Shown here in pieces: positions 26,740-37,757 of a stretch of DNA of 64,000 bases. Position numbers and translations under genes: made by a program. The DNA comes from Avena insularis. Lineage: Eukaryota > Streptophyta > Magnoliopsida > Poales > Poaceae. Numbering within the stretch: position 1 is the first letter of the stretch; each line of letters begins with the position of its first letter. Under the pieces are notes generated by a model. That model was not told the DNA's origin and ran no database searches. It worked only from the letters and a program-made list of their open reading frames with translations. The stretch lies in the NCBI GenBank assembly GCA_023614405.1, contig CM042694.1, forward strand, positions 477,931,392 to 477,995,391, given 5' to 3'.

Positions 26740-26883
26740 CCTTTATTTGTAAGACCTTTATTATGGTTTGTAATGGATGATGTACTGTGGTACCAATTCT
26801 GTTATGTCTCGCAAAAATGGTAATCCTGGGATTGTGATGTATGGCATAACAGGCATTTGGGATTAAAAATCCAGGTGTTGACA
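26740..26883 (+). repeat. Tekay-type LTR 3' end (144 bp remnant of a 5' LTR)
   Basis: Collinear with the last ~143 bp of the 37758-41860 LTR and ending GGTGTTGACA. It is followed by an intact primer-binding site, so it is the truncated 5' LTR of the first Tekay internal region. Confidence 0.88.
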
Positions 26884-26886
26884 AGT

Positions 26887-26900
26887 TGGTATTAGAGCCA
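26887..26900 (+). other. Primer-binding site (initiator Met tRNA type), first Tekay element
   Basis: TGGTATTAGAGCCA starts four bases after the LTR end. It matches the initiator-methionine tRNA primer-binding sequence TGGTATCAGAGCCA of the second element with one difference. Confidence 0.85.
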
Positions 26901-27111
26901 TCCTGACCATAGGAGACCCTAGTTAGAATGGACGTCTGAACAAAAACTCAGTTTCAAAACAAAAGAAATGAGTGTTTATGAAAACCAATTCCCACTCTTA
27001 TGCTTGAGATTCTTTCAAAAAAAATCATGTTGCTCAATTTTTTTTGCAATCCTACATAAAATTTGACACACTTGATCACCCCACTACCTTGCTCATCCTA
27101 AATTCTTATAG

Positions 27112-27462
27112 ATGGAGGTCAAGTATAGCAAATTCTACCAGCTGGGCAACAGAGGCCACCTGATCTTTGAGAGGGGTCTAGATGCACTTGCAGAGTATCT
27201 CAAGCGCCCGCACCCAGAGTTCTTCGGGGCACAACTCAACGATCACGTAGGAGGAGATCTACAGTGGCTGATAGTTGCAGATATCAGAGGCAAGATGGAA
27301 GCACCCACCTCGGAGAAGATCCAATTCAGCTTGAGAGAGAACAACTGGCTAGACGTATTAGCCAGGGCTATGCAGGAGGCTCTTTCCCGTCTGTGTGGGC
27401 AAAACATCAACCAGATCATCAGGACTTGCTTTGCTCACTATGCAAGGCGTGATTCTATGTGA
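27112..27462 (+). pseudogene. ORF upstream of gag, first Tekay element (truncated)
   Basis: 116 codons starting MEVKYSKFYQLGN, the counterpart of the ORF at 42086-42856. The sequence RPHPEFFGAQL, then LQWLIVAD, then KMEAP and RENNWLD are shared between the two copies. This copy reads through the two positions where the other has TAG stops in its first half, but it ends in a TGA at 27460. The insertion at 27478 removes the rest. I do not recognise the domain. Its place between the primer-binding site and gag suggests an accessory protein or extended gag leader. Confidence 0.65.
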
Positions 27463-27477
27463 ATGCCCTTGGAGATG

Positions 27478-28294
27478 TGTCATGGTGGTGGCACAGCAGA
27501 TGCCATGGATAGGCTAAAGATGGGGCCAATGAGTGCTAGGGGAATCTAGGGAGGGAGAACATGGTGATTCCACGCACGGAAGTTCTTGTATATTCTCTAT
27601 CAATGGTGTTTACAAGTGCTCCTAAGGCTCTCAGCAGGAAGGAGGCGATGTCTCTTACTCCCTGTCAACTAGCCCTAGACTTCTACCTTAGACAGAGAAT
27701 GATTGATCGATTGACCGGCCGTCCTCTCTATGGAGGTCCCGGTGCTCCTTATATAGGGGAGCCCGGGTTACAATTCTAGGGCACAGGTGGCAGCATATTC
27801 TACGAATATGCTCCTTTCCTAAAGAAGATGCTTCTTTATTCCCTATAACGGCTCGTCCGGGCTTTGGACATAACCCATGGCGTAATCCTTGTCTTTTGGC
27901 GTCACCAGACACGGGTTACGTTATCCAGCTTTGCCCGCGTCACCTTGGTCGTCCCTGACCCGTTGGTCCTCTTATTTACTTTACTTTGCTCATGCTACAA
28001 CTAATAAAGCCACCTTTTGACCAGCGGGGGATTCCTTCTCTTGGAAGCTAAGATAATCCGGCTAGCATATAGCTAATCCGGCTTACCCAGTTACCTGCAA
28101 AACAGATAGACATGGCCGGCATAGATCTTATGCCGGCCGGACCATAGTCAAGGAGGCGCCCCATGGGACGGGTCACACCGTGACTCGGCCTGCCATGAGG
28201 TGACCCGGTCAGCACTTGCTTTGACCGCGTCGTACCCCGGCTAACTCGGCCCTTATACCCCGGTATTACCCTACCTAGGGGTATCCCCCCAACA
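27478..28294 (-). repeat. 3' LTR of Tat element 2 (817 bp)
   Basis: Homology of the host Tekay element to 42450 onward stops at about 27477, where TGTCATGGTGG begins. The other edge, read on the minus strand, is TGTTGGGGGGATACCCC from 28294, preceded by a purine-rich CGGGGACTAA. A TATA-like CCTATATAAG lies on the minus strand near 27758-27749. Being left of the antisense gene and pol in a minus-strand element, this is the 3' LTR. Confidence 0.8.
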
Positions 28295-29041
28295 TTAGTC
28301 CCCGAAGTTGGTGAGGTCTTAGCAAATTTTAGTTGTTAGGGGCCACAGCAGGTTCCCATATCCGGATCATTTACTCCTTAGGCCGAGTTACCTCTTAGCC
28401 CGGAGTTTCTCATCTTGCAACCCTTTGCTCATTCTGAGTTATTCCTTGTTGGCTAGGTATTTTGCTCGCTTATCCGGGTCACCTTTCCTTCTCTTCTACG
28501 CTTCTCCACATCCTACATGGAGGGTAATCATCATTTTGCCTCATTTTAAGGGCCACGCGCATTTAATGCGCCGGTTACTGTCGCAATGTTAGGAATAACT
28601 GTTGTAAACGTCTCTTCACTTCAGTGCCTCGTTAATCGTAATGTTGCATCATATCGTGGGGTCATCTGCTTTTGTAGCCCCTCCTGTGGCCTTGCTCTGA
28701 TTGGCTATCCTGGCCACATACACGCTCGTTGCACGCGGCGTGTTGCCCGCAAAGGATCCCACGACGCGCGTGATGCGCGGTTAAGTAGGAGGCGTGGGGC
28801 GATTTCAGGGGATGTTCCCCCATTTCCTCTACGCTTCCCAGCCTCTCTCTCTTTCACAGCGACTTCGCCGCCACCGCCAGTTTTCTGCTCCGCGAGCGCC
28901 ACCGCGACCGTGCTTTGACAGCATTTCACGCCAGCGCCACCGTTCCTAGTGCGAATTTCCACCACGGGGCCTTGTGCTTCCCGTTTCCCTTCTTCCGGCT
29001 ACCTATACTCTGATTACTCCCTGTAAGACCTCGAATCCACC
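28295..29041. other. Spacer between 3' LTR and antisense gene of Tat element 2
   Basis: No coding frame is supported. The GC-rich stretch 28680-29030, just upstream of the antisense gene, with C/T-rich leader-like sequence, could be that gene's promoter and 5' untranslated region. No clear TATA box is seen. Confidence 0.4.
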
Positions 29042-32000
29042 ATGTTTGAGACGGAGGCAGCGGTGGTGGCACAGCAGGAAGAAGGAGCGGAGGGCCGCGA
29101 GCACGGCTGTTGGGACGGCTCCATCGTCCGTGAGGACGACCTCGATTGGCTCCATGCCACGCGGCGCATCCCCGCCGGCGTCGCCTGCCGCCTCGCCTCC
29201 GGTGAAGTCCCTCCTTCCCCCAAATCTGGGGAATATGTAGTTTTTCTATCGCATTTCCAGCGTGGTTTCGGCCTTCCCACATTTTCTTTGATTTCATTTC
29301 TACATACAAGCTACAACCGCATCACCTCCCCGCAAACGCCATTACCTCTCTATCCTCCTTCACTCCGGGCATTGAGGGGTACATTGGCCTCTGGCCAACC
29401 AAAGAACTTTGGATTACGTTCTTTGGCCTCCGGAGGAACGTAGTTCTGAATAAGGAGCACGCCCCAGAGGACAAGCACTTGACGCAGTGCGGCGCCGCCA
29501 CCATTTCTCCCCGGAAGCAGTCCATGTTCCCCCAGGTCACCGGACTCGAACCTTGCAAGGGCTAGGCCCAGACTTTCTTTTATGTCCGGAACACCACTAA
29601 GGAGGACCTGATCCGGCTGCTCCCCTTCAGACTTGGCCCTCCTGACACCTCGCTTTGGGAGGGCATTCCCAAGCGGCCCACAGCCCTGGCAAATCAAATA
29701 GAGCGCCGGATCAAGGAGCTTCTCAAGGAGAAACTCCAGGGGGAGGACATCATGATCACTTTCCTCCGCAGCCGGGTCTCCCCCCTCCAGAAGCGAGCCC
29801 ACAAGATCTGCCATCTTAGCGGCCCTCTTGACCCTCACCTGACTTCTTCCTTCGAGCTGGATAACTCGACGGTTTACCACTGGGTTAAGTCCATATTCAA
29901 TGTGGAGAAGGAGTTCTCCGAGGATTGGGAGTGGGGACTCGAGCCCTTCACACGTGTCAACCCCCCTCCAAAGGTAAACTAACCCTTCTCTGTTTTCCGA
30001 ATCTTCTTTGTATGTTGGTTTCCTTTTGTAACTTGGCAATTATTGTCTCTCAGAAATTCCTCCAGCAACCACTGGAGGATGGCGAGGTACTGGCGAGCAA
30101 ATGGTTGTCGGACCGCACCGTGGAGGACGAGGAGGAGCCTGATCCGGAGGCCTTCTTGCCTACCCCAGACATCGTCAGACGCAGCGTTGGTAAGGCCACT
30201 TCTCTAAGGGATTGGCTAGACGATGATGACTCGAACGTTGAGGTCCTTGAGGTATTTGATCCGGTTCTCATCTCTTACTTGCACCTGGCTTATGTTCGAA
30301 TGTTCAGCTAACCCGTACGATCAGGTCCATGAGGTTCCTCCCCTTGCCACTGGTGGCCCGGCCCCGGCTCCATCCCAGAAGCGCGCAGCTACCTCGGCCG
30401 TAGCTTCGGGGGAGCCGCCCAAGAAGAGGCAAAAGATGTCCGGGGTTAAACCCTCGGCCAAGCCTGCCGCCAAGAGCACGGTTCGGAGGGTGCCCAAACC
30501 CTGGGCTCCTCCTACCGTGGATGAGTAAGTTCTCTAGTACTCCTTGGGATTTTTTCCTTTGCTTGCCTTTGTTTCTTATTGATTCTTCTTTTTGACTTGG
30601 TGCTTTATCTTTTTCTCAGAGCTCCTAGGGATATCCCTCAGAGCGGCCCCGACATTGCCTCCCCACTCCGGAATAGTCCCTCTCCCTCCCTCCCGCAACG
30701 ATGATTATCTCCCGCTCAACCCTATTCAAGAGGGCTCCACGGCTGCGCCTGACCAGAGCCCACCTCTCCGAGAGGAGGGCAATGTCGGCGTGAGGGGTAG
30801 TGGGACAGATCAGGATATAGTGATGCTGAATCTCCCTGGTTCCTTAGCCTCAGTGCCAGATCCTGAGGTGCCAGCTTCATCGGCGCCGCCCAAAGATCAT
30901 CAAGACCAAAGACCAAAGACCAAAGAAAGAATAAAGACCAAGACCACCAACATCAACAACAGCAAGAGCCTCCAAGCCTCCCAAGGGAAAAGGTCCATCG
31001 GCTCCCTCCGGGTCTACCCCTTCCATGGCAGATATCTTTCAGTCAATTCCTCCACCCTCATCCAGCAAAGCCAAGAAGACCTCCAGGTCAGCCAAAGTAA
31101 CTTCATCCAGGTCTATCGCTTCCGGATCAGACGTCAGCCAACAACTAATTTTGCATACCAACCCCGCTGCAGCTCAATCCACCAGGCGGGAGGCCCATGT
31201 GAAGGGCCTTGTGGCGAACTACTCTCTGAGCGGCGAAAGCTACAGTCCACTACTCCTTGAGTATGTGAAAAACTGGAACAACGCTGAATTCGTCGACCCC
31301 CAAGACGATCTGCCAGAGAAGTTCGGCCCAGCCGAGTTCAGCACCCAGATGAACTCCGCTACCAAGGCTATCTCCTTAGCTGGCCGGATGATGGAGCTAA
31401 TTCTTTTTCTTTGTTGTTGATGTTTTACATAACTAAGCACTTGTCGATATAGCCCCTAGTCTCCGAGCCTTCGAGGGAATAACTTGTTATTCGGTCGGAA
31501 GCTTCTCATAGAGCTTAGCTTTTGTTCATAATGACATCAAATTTTAGTAGATTTTGAGCCGGGTCTAGTTCCCTTGGCCCGTATCTTATGTACTTCGAAT
31601 ATCCACACCTAGAGTCGGGTTAAGTTCCACTTGGCCCAGGTCTTGTAGACTTAAAATATCCACACACCTAGAGCCGGGTTAAGTTCCACTTGGCCCGGGT
31701 TTTGTAGACTTAGAATATCCACACACCTAGAGCCGGGTTAAGTTCCACTTGTCCCGGGTTTCGTAGACTTCGAATATCCACACACCTAGAGCCGGGTTAA
31801 GTTCCACTTGGCCCGGGTTTTGTAGAATTCAAATATCCACACACCTAGAGCCGGGTTAAGTTCCACTTGGCCCAGGTCTTGTAGACTTCAAATATCCACA
31901 CACCTAGAGCCGGGTTAAGTTCCACTTGGCCCGGGTCTTGTAGACTTCAAATATCCACACACCTAGAGCCGGGTTAAGTTCCACTTGGCCCGGGTCTTAT

Positions 32001-33530
32001 AGACTTCAAATTGTTGTTACATTGCCTTTGAACTTTGTTTTTGCCTTGCTTATTTCAGATTACCAATAACCGCTGATCCGCTGAGTTCCAGCGCCTGTTG
32101 GACTCCTACAAAGACATTCGCGCATGTTATGTTAAAGTCTTGGTGGAGTACCAGAAGAGGAGTAATTTTCCATTCTTCCTCTTCCTTGTTCATTCAAACT
32201 TCTTAGGACCCATATGAATTTGTTGTCTGAACCATGCAGCCGAGGTTGAAGCAGAGAAACAAATCATGAGAAAAAACCTTGCAGAAATCAAAGGTAAACT
32301 TAATCTCCTTTACATGATCGCTGTACTTTCTTTGCTTTATTCGGTGGACACTTATACTTTGGGTCCTCCAGATCATTGTGCTATTGCAGTTGCTATCGAG
32401 GATAGTGTGACCATGCCTGAAATGATGACTCACTTCCTCGAGCAAGCAGGGAATCATGAGGCTGAGCTGAAAAAGAAAGACGCAGAGATAGCTCGGCTCC
32501 AATAGCAGGACTCGGAGATCACTCAGTTGAATGCCGAAATCCAGGGGTGAAGAGCTCCCATCAGTCCGAGCTGGAGAAGGCTGACCAAGAGTTTGTCGAG
32601 GAGAAAGAGCGTTTAACCACGCAAATCTCCAAGGATAAGAGCCTACTGGAGGAAGCCGACATCAAGCTTACGTCGGTGACCACTGAATACGAGAAACTCC
32701 AGGCCCATAGTGCCAATGTTGATTCCGAGCTTCAGCGACTTCTCTTCCAGATCGCGTGTAAGTTTTTTGCCCTTGCTTGCTCTTCTACCGTCCGGGTTTG
32801 GTTCTTTTGTTTACTATCTTTCTTCTTATCCTTAGGCAAATTTCCAGAGAGCAATACGCTCGCTGCCTCTACCGTACGACAGTCCCGTGAACAGCGTGGA
32901 ATTCCTGCTACCCCTGGTGCCGAACCAATCCCTTGTACCACAAAGGATCTCCTGGCGAGTCTCACCGCTCTTCTTGAGGTAGTAAAGAATCACGGCGCGG
33001 ATATCATCCCGGTGGCAACACGGATGTTCAGCTACCTCTGGCCTAGTGAAACCATTCCCAAGAAAGGCTCGGCTTTCATAGCCAAGTTAATGGAGTGTGA
33101 CACGCAGCTGCATCTGTGGCGCGAGTCTGCTGCATGGGCTGGGGCCGACATTGCTCTGAAATTTGCGCTTTCATGGTACGAAGGAATTGACTTGGCATTG
33201 CTCACTCGCATGCGCACCAGGTCTAAGTGGTGCAAGGATCCAGAGTGGATCGTGCGCCGCCAGGCCTGCGCTAACAAGCTCATCCAGTACTCCTTCTGCC
33301 ATGCTTGGAATGAGGGGCCGAGTTATCTTGATGTTGTTGATGAAGAAATTGTCTCTGGAGCTGAAGATGAAGGGAGTGAAAGCGAAGACTCCGAACTAGG
33401 CGAGGAAGTTGAAGACCTAGAGGATAGCGAGGTTAACCCGGAGGATCAAGCCGAAGCTAGCGCTCCTCCCCCACACTCCGGAGTACCTCCCTCCTCAACA
33501 GATGATTTGTCTGCTGCTCCTGCTCCTTGA
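29042..33530 (+). pseudogene. Antisense spliced extra gene of Tat element 2 (full length, damaged)
   Basis: It starts MFETEAAVVAQQEEG and contains the conserved opening of the PF04195 'putative gypsy-type transposon' domain: a DDLDWL segment, RRIPAGVACRLASGE, PPSPKSGEYVVFLSHFQRGF, then TKELWI and FFGLRRNV. A frameshift near 29280 and an in-frame TAG at about 29563 break it. Likely exon ends include 29973, 30054-30251 and 30325-30534, then a proline- and serine-rich part. Coiled-coil exons run from about 32239 to 32756 (EKADQEFVEEKERLTTQ), followed by a terminal globular and acidic part ending LSAAPAP. Donors GTAAAC, GTATTT, GTAAGT and CAG acceptors support several introns. The gene mirrors 2-2324. 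The role is unknown; the coiled coil suggests self-association. Confidence 0.72.
31595..32010. repeat. ~59 bp tandem repeat, about seven copies, inside an intron
   Basis: The unit runs from ATATCCACACACCTAGAGCC through GGGTTAAGTTCCACTTGG to CCCGGGTCTTGTAGACTTC and repeats seven times with few differences. It is followed near 32057 by a pyrimidine tract and CAG acceptor, so it sits in an intron of the antisense gene. Confidence 0.9.
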
Positions 33531-34160
33531 AAAACACTTATCACATTCATCAGATCCCCGGAATGCCGGGCGCAGATGTACTTAAATACTTTGGTTTGGT
33601 TGTTCTACAATTTTAAGTTCTGAACTAAGATCTATTGCCGGATTATCGTGGGCGAAGTCCTCGAGTTTCATTTTCTTGTTCCCCCAATTTTTGACTCGGC
33701 TCGTGTCTACCTTGATTCGGTTTTTCGACTTACGAGTCCGAGGTTCAAAAAATTGACTTAACAATACTTGAAACCTTGAGATTAGCTCAAAATGATTCGG
33801 GCATTTTAGTGAATATAACAAAATAAGGGTTAGTCAAAAAACCTATGTCGGCCTGCTTAAGTTCTTCCCTTAGTCATTTTTCATGTGCTTTGCCATTCCA
33901 AACTTGTTCTCTTGCTTGCCATGAAGTCAATTCTTGTTGGACAGCAGCAAAGTCGAAGAGTTAGGTTTTTGGTGCTCAGACATTACTAATCCGACTAAGA
34001 TATAAGTGTCTTAACCCAGTCGACACAAAAATACGAAAATAAGAGACAAGTATTATAGCAGTCCCTGAGTCTCTGCTCGGGGTCACAAAGTTTTTATTGA
34101 TAAGCTCATCGCCGACATACATACCGACATACGAGTAGTTCGGATACATTCACCTCTTAG
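33531..34160. other. Non-coding spacer between the antisense gene and pol of Tat element 2
   Basis: The convergent 3' ends of the two genes flank this stretch. No frame with protein-like character is seen, and I found no repeat structure. Confidence 0.45.
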
Positions 34161-34658
34161 TTAGGTGTAGAAAGGACGAAGCAGTGCTACGTTCCACGGT
34201 CTTTTGGATTCTTCTCCGGACCTGTCTGCCTTGTTCTTTTCCTGGGTCTATGCATCAATGAGATAGGAGTCATTGTGCAAGGCTTTGCTTACAATGAAAG
34301 GTCCTTCCCATGGCGGGGATAACTTATGCATGCCAGCAGTGCGCTGTATCAACCGGATTACCAAATCACCTTCCTGGAAAACTCGGGGGTTTACTTTCCG
34401 GCTATGATAGCGTCGGAGATTTTGCTGATATATGGCGGATCTGGACAAGTCCAGTTCTCTCGCTTCTTCCAGCAGATCAACATCGTTCTGCCGGGCTTCG
34501 CGCACTTCGGCTTCTGCGTATTGGGTGACTCTTGGCGAATCATGCTCTATGTTGGCTGGTAATACAGCTTCTGCCCCATATACCAAAAAGAACGGCGTAT
34601 AGCATGTTGATCGATTCGGAGTTGTTCTTAAACTCCACAATACCGCTAGTAGTTCTTC
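34161..34658 (-). pseudogene. Integrase C-terminal fragment, Tat element 2
   Basis: It reads EELLAVLWSLRTTPNRST and then TPFFLVYGAEAVLP, the region after the integrase core. It continues through EGDLVIRLIQ and KLSPPWEGPFIV. A TAG at 34250-34248 interrupts it, after which the frame continues to the family-typical end PWNVALLRPFYT and a stop at 34161. Everything upstream (integrase core, RT, gag, 5' LTR) is missing because of a junction at about 34659. It aligns well with 3130-3600 of element 1, showing the two elements are related. Confidence 0.85.
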
Positions 34659-36042
34659 TATCTAGAACCCCGCTGATCTTTGCAGCGACTCTATGAGCCA
34701 GGGTTTTATCCCGGACAATACCAGTCTGTTGATGATTACAATTAATAACAGCTCCTGCAGTATTAAGAAAAGGTCTCCCAAGAATAATAGACATATTATC
34801 ATCTTCAGGCATAAAAGTTTGAGAGGATGCTCTTATAAGAAATATGAGTTGAAGTAAAAGAGAGCATCAAGAAGCAAATTCAAAACACATTTAAGTCTAA
34901 CCCACTTCCTATGCATAGGAATCGTGTAAGCAAATAAATTCACAATGAACAAAGTGACAGGCATAGGAAGATAAAACAAGAGTAACTTCAAAACTTTCAG
35001 CACATAGAGAGGTGTTTCAATACCATGAAAACTTCTACCACCATATTTTCCTCTCTCAAAATAATTTTCAGTAGCCTCATGAATAAACTCAACAATATAA
35101 CTATCACATAAAGCATGCTTTTCATGATCTACAAGCACTAGAGCTTATTATAAACACTTTCAAAAGAATCCTCAGGAACATAACATTCATCCTTCTTTAG
35201 TAAGCATGGAGGACAATCAAATAATGTAAGGGATAAAGAGTTACTCTCATTAGAAGGTAGGCATGGGTAGCTAATCCATTCTTCCTCCTTTTGTTCATCA
35301 CTCTCCTCCTCTTTTTCATCTAATGAGATTTCAGGTTCATCAATTTCTTCTTCCATAGGATCCTGCAAGGCATTAGTCTATTCCATTTGTGGAGAGCATA
35401 TATTAAAATACTCAAGAATAGAGCCATTTTCATCTTTGTAATTATCAAAGCAAAATTTAAGTATACTATAAACCTCATACTTATAAGGTGAATCATCAAT
35501 ATTTTCAAGCAAACTAGCAAGTTCAAAAGCACCCTTCCAAGCAGTAAATTCTTCAATTTGTTCCGCATCATAAAAGTCATAAATTCCTTTAGAATAGGAA
35601 GATATGGTATCATTATCATTATACTCACATTGAAAAGGGAGGTGTTTATACCTCTTTCTGCAATGAGATTCATCACAGCAATAAGTAACATTATAAGTAG
35701 AGCACACGTTTCTAGCAATGGTATATAATCTATCAATTTGTTCCCATAAGTGTTTCCCTTTTTGTGCGGTGTTCCTTATAATAATATTTTTGATCTTCCG
35801 TGAACCCACCTTGCCAATAAGCTTCAGTTTCAAAGAAACCAACCATTGACAACAAGCATGACAAAGCAAGACAATAACAAACCAACGAAAATAACAACTA
35901 GAGTAGGAACTACTTTTTTTGTATTTTTGATAAAGAAACAAGCAAACAAGGCGAAAATAAACTTAGCTTGAACAATAGTGAATCTAGGTGAACTTGATAA
36001 ATAAAGCTATGCTCCCCATAGCAAATGCCGTAAAAATAGTCT
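34659..36042 (-). pseudogene. Internal region of an Athila-lineage-like element (5' part)
   Basis: Read right to left from the LTR: a degenerate primer-binding site, then an ORF from 35941. The ORF is broken by TAG at 35380-35378 and continues in frame to 35138. Its product has a hydrophobic N-terminus, a Cys-containing middle and a very acidic tail (DEKEEESDEQKEEEW) before CLPSNESNSLSL and CPPCLLKKDECYVPED. A second ORF (35138-34833) is hydrophobic, with IPMHRKWVRLKCV. A piece with IILGRPFLNTAGAVINC, the retropepsin segment typical of Athila-type elements, follows at 34812-34700. Similar protein segments occur in Triticeae Athila-type families from memory. No standard gag is seen, so the copy may be a non-autonomous type. 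Confidence 0.6.
36011..36036 (-). other. Degenerate primer-binding site of the Athila-like element
   Basis: On the minus strand, just inside the LTR after CAAGACTATTTT, the sequence ACGGCATTTGCTATGGGGAG resembles the plant consensus TGGCGCCGTTGCCGGGGA with several changes. Confidence 0.6.
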
Positions 36043-37464
36043 TGATGACCCACAAGTATAGGGGTGTATCGCAAGATTTTCGAGGGAAGTGAAACCCAAT
36101 TTATTGATTCAACACAAGGGAGCCAAAGAATATTTCTAAGCCTTAACAACTGAGTTGTCAATTCAGCTGCACTGAAACAATCTTGCTCACAATAGTTTAT
36201 CAAGAGCAGTTTTGTAGTAGGAATAACAAAGTAAGCAGAGTAAAGCAAATACAATAGTAACAAAAGCAAAGAACAAAGGATTCGAAAGTAGGCATAGGGA
36301 TGGATGGACGGGCGTTGCATGGACAAGACAATTCACATAGCAATCAGAACATAGGGCAATAGCAGATAAATAAGATAAAGCATCCAAGTACTAGACAATC
36401 CTAGGCATGTGTTCCATATATAGTCATGCGTGCTCGCAATGAGAACTTGCACAACATGTTTTGTCCTGACAGCCCGTTTGCAGCGGGGCCTCTAGGGAAC
36501 TACTGGCAATTAAGGTGCTCCTTTTAATAGAGCACCAAAGCAAAGCATTAACACTCCGTGATCACATGTGATCCTCACATCAAAGCCATTCCCTTCCGGT
36601 TATCCCGATTTCTATCACTTCGGGGCCATAGGTTCCGGATAACAACGTGTGTATACAACTTGCAGATAAGACCAAAAACAATACTATCATAATGAATCAA
36701 TAACATGTTCAGATCTGAAATCATGGCACTCGGGCCCTAGTGACAAGCATTAAGCACAACAAGTCGCAACAAAGTCATAAAGCACTAATAAAAGATACTA
36801 GGCACCATGCCCCAACAATCTGATGCCATTACATGAATGATCTCATCCAATCCCTACCATCCCCATAGCCTACAGCGGGGGATTACTCACTCATAGATGG
36901 GGGAAACATGGATGGTCGATGGAGATGATGGTGGAGATCGATGGAGATGGCTCCGGGGGCACTTCCCCGTCTCGGTAGGGTGCCGGAACAGAGACTTTCT
37001 GTCCCCCGAATATCCCCTTCGGTGGTGGCGGCGCTGCAGAACTTCTTCTGGAAAAACGTCGAACCCCCCGAAGTTTTTAGGTCAGAAGGCTTCTTATAGG
37101 CGAAGAGGGAGACCGATGGGGTGCCTGGGGCCACCACACCATGCCCTGGCGCGGTCAGGCCCAACCCGCGCCTAGGGGGGTGTGGCCAGCCCCTGGCCCT
37201 CCTCCGTCTCGTATTCTGGCTCCTGGAGTCTTCTGGAAAAATAGGCACTTTGGCTTTTGTCCCGTCCAATTCCGAGAATATTCATTTTCTAACTTTCCTG
37301 GAACCAAAAACAGCAGAAAACAGGCAGCTGGCATTGTGGCTCTTGTTAATAGGTTAGTCCAAGAAATCATATGAAAAGTACTCGAAAGTGTGTACAAAAC
37401 ACAAGAAAGTGGATAAAACCAAGCATGGAGCATCAAAAATTATAGATACATTTGCAACGTATCA
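36043..37464 (-). repeat. 5' LTR of the Athila-like element (1422 bp)
   Basis: In the element's orientation it begins TGATACGTTGCAAATGTATC at 37464 and ends CTTGTGGGTCATCA at 36043. Both termini resemble known grass Athila-type LTRs. A TATA-like CCTATAAGAAG is on the minus strand near 37098. The host Tekay element resumes at 37465 with GAGCACTACCGTAGG. ORFs of 60-130 codons inside are LTR sequence. Confidence 0.85.
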
Positions 37465-37757
37465 GAGCACTACCGTAGGAATGAGTTGTATACGGTCCCA
37501 CTGTATTGTAGTTTCACAGAATGGTTCTTAAAACCATCTGTTTTCTATTTGTGTTATGGTGTGTGTTTGTATTGTGTGCTTGCTATGAATGAATGAGAGC
37601 AAGTTGTTAGTTTTCAAGACCTGAGTCAAACTCCAAGTTTAAAGCTTTTGAAACAAAACCATGAACCTTAGAGTTTTCCCTCTTATCTCATGATCTATCT
37701 CAATCTTCAAATGACTCGTGGAAATCCCGGAGGAAGCAGCTCATCTCAGGACCCAAT
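37465..37757 (+). pseudogene. Internal remnant of the first Tekay element (gag start)
   Basis: Collinear with 42868-43150 of the second element: the tail of the spacer after the upstream ORF and the first gag codons (start near 37709). Homology ends at CAGGACCCAA, directly followed by the LTR start at 37758. The rest of gag, pol and the polypurine tract are deleted. Confidence 0.82.

Noticed and set aside
29042..33530. Host gene with coiled-coil protein
   Set aside because: Its position between a Tat 3' LTR and integrase, its PF04195-like start and the parallel gene at 2-2324 show that it belongs to the retrotransposon.
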